A stretch of DNA of 7,433 nt, from NCBI GenBank assembly GCA_903927495.1, contig CAIYNH010000998.1, positions 1 to 7,433 on the forward strand. The letters run 5' to 3'. Position numbers and translations under genes: made by a program. Source of the DNA: an uncultured beta proteobacterium. Lineage in GTDB: Bacteria > Pseudomonadota > Gammaproteobacteria > Burkholderiales > Burkholderiaceae_C. The notes under the pieces are model-generated. The model was given only the letters and a program-made list of their open reading frames with translations. It ran no database searches and had not been told where the DNA came from. Of this stretch, positions 5,806-7,433 are shown one piece after another (the stretch's first letter is position 1; each line of letters opens with the position of its first letter).

Positions 5806-7433
5806 ATGCAATTCAAACTCCGTCTACTCCCTTTCGTAGCGGTGGCTCTTGCGCTGGTCGCATGTGGCGACTCGAGCACCTTACCGTCTGCAAGCTCCGG
5901 CATTGCTGTAGATGGCTACTTGTACCGGGCCAATGTTTATTGCAATGTTGACCATAGCGGCAAGCTCAGCAGTGCAAACTTAGCAGCCAGAGCCGATGAC
6001 ATTCCCAACGACTCTGGCAACACCGACATCAAGGGTCGGTTTGTTTTTTCAAAGGGCTGTAAAGACGGTGTCATAGTGACCGGCGGCTGGAATGATCTGG
6101 GTGATGGGACGACGCTTGCTACGCCATTCCAGGGCATGATGCAAGCACCTCCCGGCATCACCGTGGTGACACCCATCAGCACTTTGGTTGCTGCTGTGAT
6201 GGTTGAAAAAAATAAGACCGTTGCCGAAGCGCAAGATTTGATCAACAAGGCCCTGGGCTCGCCGGTGGCAAAAAGCGCTGACCTGCTGACGTTCGATCCA
6301 ACACAAAAAAACACCGACAGCAGCACCTATACCAATAGCGCGTTGATCAAAGCCAATTTGATTGTGCAGGCCCTGATTCAGGAAAGCGTTTCTGCATTTG
6401 CCGCAGCAGCGCGCATGGACAGCAAATCAGATACAACCCAAATTTATGCCAAAACTGCATCGAGCATCGGAGCATCCTTATTCGACCGAATGAGCCAACC
6501 GACGCCAACGCCTATGCTGACTTCAGCCGGTGCGCTCATCGATGGCATCGCGCCAGCTCTGATGCTGGATGCTGGCAACGCCATCGGTGCGTCATCCGAC
6601 CCGGCTTTAGCCACTGCCAAAGCGGCTCTTACCCCGGAGGGGGTATCGGCACTGATCGACGGAGGCGTTGGTAGCAAAGTCCTCGGCAGTCTGCAAAACC
6701 TTGCAAATACTGCAAATACCGTAGCGGCCATAACAGTTACCACGACAAAAGTACAAAGTGACACCAGTATTTCGGATGCCATCACCACCACCCTCAAGGC
6801 CGCGCCAGCGGGTTCAACGCTGAAAAGCATCATCGCGGCTAACTCAACGTCACTAAGTGATGCCATCACGAAAGCCGTAGAGAACTTGCCGACCGTCGTC
6901 TCGACATCTATAAGCAACGCTCCCGCGACCACCACCACAACAACAAGTACCACTGCAACGACATCAACCAGCTCCACTGCACCGACATCAAGCACGGCAG
7001 CGGCTACCACCACCACCACGGCCACCACCACCACCACCACTGTGCCGCCGTCACCGACCAACTTCCTGACTTTGGGTAACACGCTTGGTTTCAATAATGG
7101 CGTTGCTCCCACCAGCTACACCATGGCAGATTTCCAGAACCAGGCCAAGGGTATTACCGTCAGCTGGCCCATGGCCAGCACTGCATCGGTTCAATTCACA
7201 CTTACCGATGGTGGAACTTTTAATGTCGGAACCGGGCAAAGCTACTCAGCAGCCATGGAAATTGCCGACACTGCGGGTGGCAATGCTTCAGTGAAGGCCT
7301 ATATTGACAGTGTCAGAGTCAGCAAAATCGGCAGTGCCGTGACGGTGACGGTGCCCAATTCGGCTTTCGCTCGCGTTTATGCCAGGAGTGCCGACGGCTC
7401 TGAGGTCCTCAGCGGCTTTGCCGATGCGGTAAC
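5806..7433 (+). CDS. Multi-domain lipoprotein with Thr-rich linker and shared C-terminal module (3' end outside window)
   Basis: At least 542 residues are encoded without a stop before the window ends. The N-terminus MQFKLRLLPFVAVALALVACGDSS has a textbook lipobox LVAC with Cys20. Residues about 33-115 form a small beta domain (VDGYLYRANVYC..., FVFSKGCKDG) whose Cys46 and Cys85 could pair. A TVVTPISTLVAAV segment (119-131) follows. This D-G-Y-entry then V-T-P-[IL]-[ST]-T-L-V order is seen in many uncharacterised Gram-negative surface lipoproteins. A helical, Ala-rich region follows (about 135-365) with a 28-residue-period duplication near its end. Residues 372-418 are a Thr/Ser/Ala/Pro linker, and from 419 on lies the module shared with the preceding secreted protein (FNNGVAPTSYTMADFQ, ITVSWPM, DGSEV). 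Anchoring in the outer membrane with the C-terminal module held away by the linker is a reasonable inference. Function is unknown. Confidence 0.85.
   Translation, partial: MQFKLRLLPFVAVALALVACGDSSTLPSASSGIAVDGYLYRANVYCNVDHSGKLSSANLAARADDIPNDSGNTDIKGRFVFSKGCKDGVIVTGGWNDLGDGTTLATPFQGMMQAPPGITVVTPISTLVAAVMVEKNKTVAEAQDLINKALGSPVAKSADLLTFDPTQKNTDSSTYTNSALIKANLIVQALIQESVSAFAAAARMDSKSDTTQIYAKTASSIGASLFDRMSQPTPTPMLTSAGALIDGIAPALMLDAGNAIGASSDPALATAKAALTPEGVSALIDGGVGSKVLGSLQNLANTANTVAAITVTTTKVQSDTSISDAITTTLKAAPAGSTLKSIIAANSTSLSDAITKAVENLPTVVSTSISNAPATTTTTTSTTATTSTSSTAPTSSTAAATTTTTATTTTTTVPPSPTNFLTLGNTLGFNNGVAPTSYTMADFQNQAKGITVSWPMASTASVQFTLTDGGTFNVGTGQSYSAAMEIADTAGGNASVKAYIDSVRVSKIGSAVTVTVPNSAFARVYARSADGSEVLSGFADAV
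6757..6891 (+). repeat. 17-residue coding duplication, 28-residue period
   Basis: Residues 318-334 (SDTSISDAITTTLKAAP, 6757-6807) and 346-362 (NSTSLSDAITKAVENLP, 6841-6891) of the lipoprotein match closely, sharing TS-SDAIT and a final Pro. The repeat is amphipathic and helix-like and leads into the linker. Confidence 0.7.
6919..7059 (+). repeat. Low-complexity ACN-rich tract coding a Thr-rich linker
   Basis: Runs of ACC and ACA codons (for example near 6929-6950 and 7006-7041) encode residues 372-418, almost entirely Thr, Ser, Ala and Pro, ending VPPSPT. Such linkers are typically extended, protease-resistant spacers between domains of surface proteins. The trinucleotide runs are candidates for in-frame length change by slippage. 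Confidence 0.85.
7060..7433 (+). other. C-terminal module shared with the upstream secreted protein (second copy, cut by window end)
   Basis: Residues 419-542 of the lipoprotein align with residues 223-340 and beyond of the protein at 4177-5502. Matching landmarks are an N-terminal FLTL/YLYL strand, Y-T-[LM]-A-[QD]-F-Q, a W-P-M triplet, [KT]L.D.G[ST]F.V..GQ, I.DTA, and DGSEV. The spacing from the first strand to DGSEV is nearly equal (about 112 versus 110 residues). This points to homologous domains joined to different N-terminal parts. Confidence 0.8.

Noticed and set aside
6444..7112. Long - strand open frame with poly-Val runs opposite the lipoprotein gene
   Set aside because: The Val runs are the complement of Thr codons (ACC/GGT) in the real linker. 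It has no ribosome site, signal or family resemblance, and the + strand frame has a lipobox and recognisable domains.

Overview
The window looks like part of the chromosome of a metal-reducing or electroactive betaproteobacterium. A Comamonadaceae / Rhodoferax-like organism would fit the moderately high GC, the protein families and the codon style, but that placement is inference and no marker gene is present to prove it. All convincing genes lie on the + strand, and every one of them encodes an exported protein.

Layout: (1) 69-3080, a complete decaheme outer-membrane lipoprotein cytochrome of the OmcA/MtrC family. It has ten CXXCH motifs in two clusters of five, exactly ten non-motif histidines in those clusters as candidate distal ligands, and two extra cysteine pairs. 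(2) 3147-3184, a perfect 14-bp stem followed by a T-run, a strong intrinsic terminator. (3) 3233-3652, a small secreted helix-hairpin-helix (ComEA-like) protein. (4) 3653-4176, a 524-base gap with no convincing gene but several inverted repeats. (5) 4177-5502, a secreted protein with two 'GWNLV...W.W...GYW' repeats and a C-terminal beta-rich domain. (6) 5503-5805, a 303-base gap with no clear gene. (7) 5806 to the window end, a lipoprotein without its 3' end. It has a Thr-rich linker followed by a domain that is recognisably the same as the C-terminal domain of gene 5.

How they might work together: the decaheme cytochrome is the terminal cell-surface electron carrier of an extracellular electron transfer chain. 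Its usual partners (MtrA-type periplasmic cytochrome and MtrB-type porin) are not in this window. The two later proteins share an unrecognised C-terminal module on unrelated N-terminal architectures, which suggests a modular family of envelope or surface proteins. A functional link to the cytochrome is only suggested by proximity. The most interesting points are this shared module, the structured gap before gene 5, and the exact heme-ligand bookkeeping of the cytochrome.
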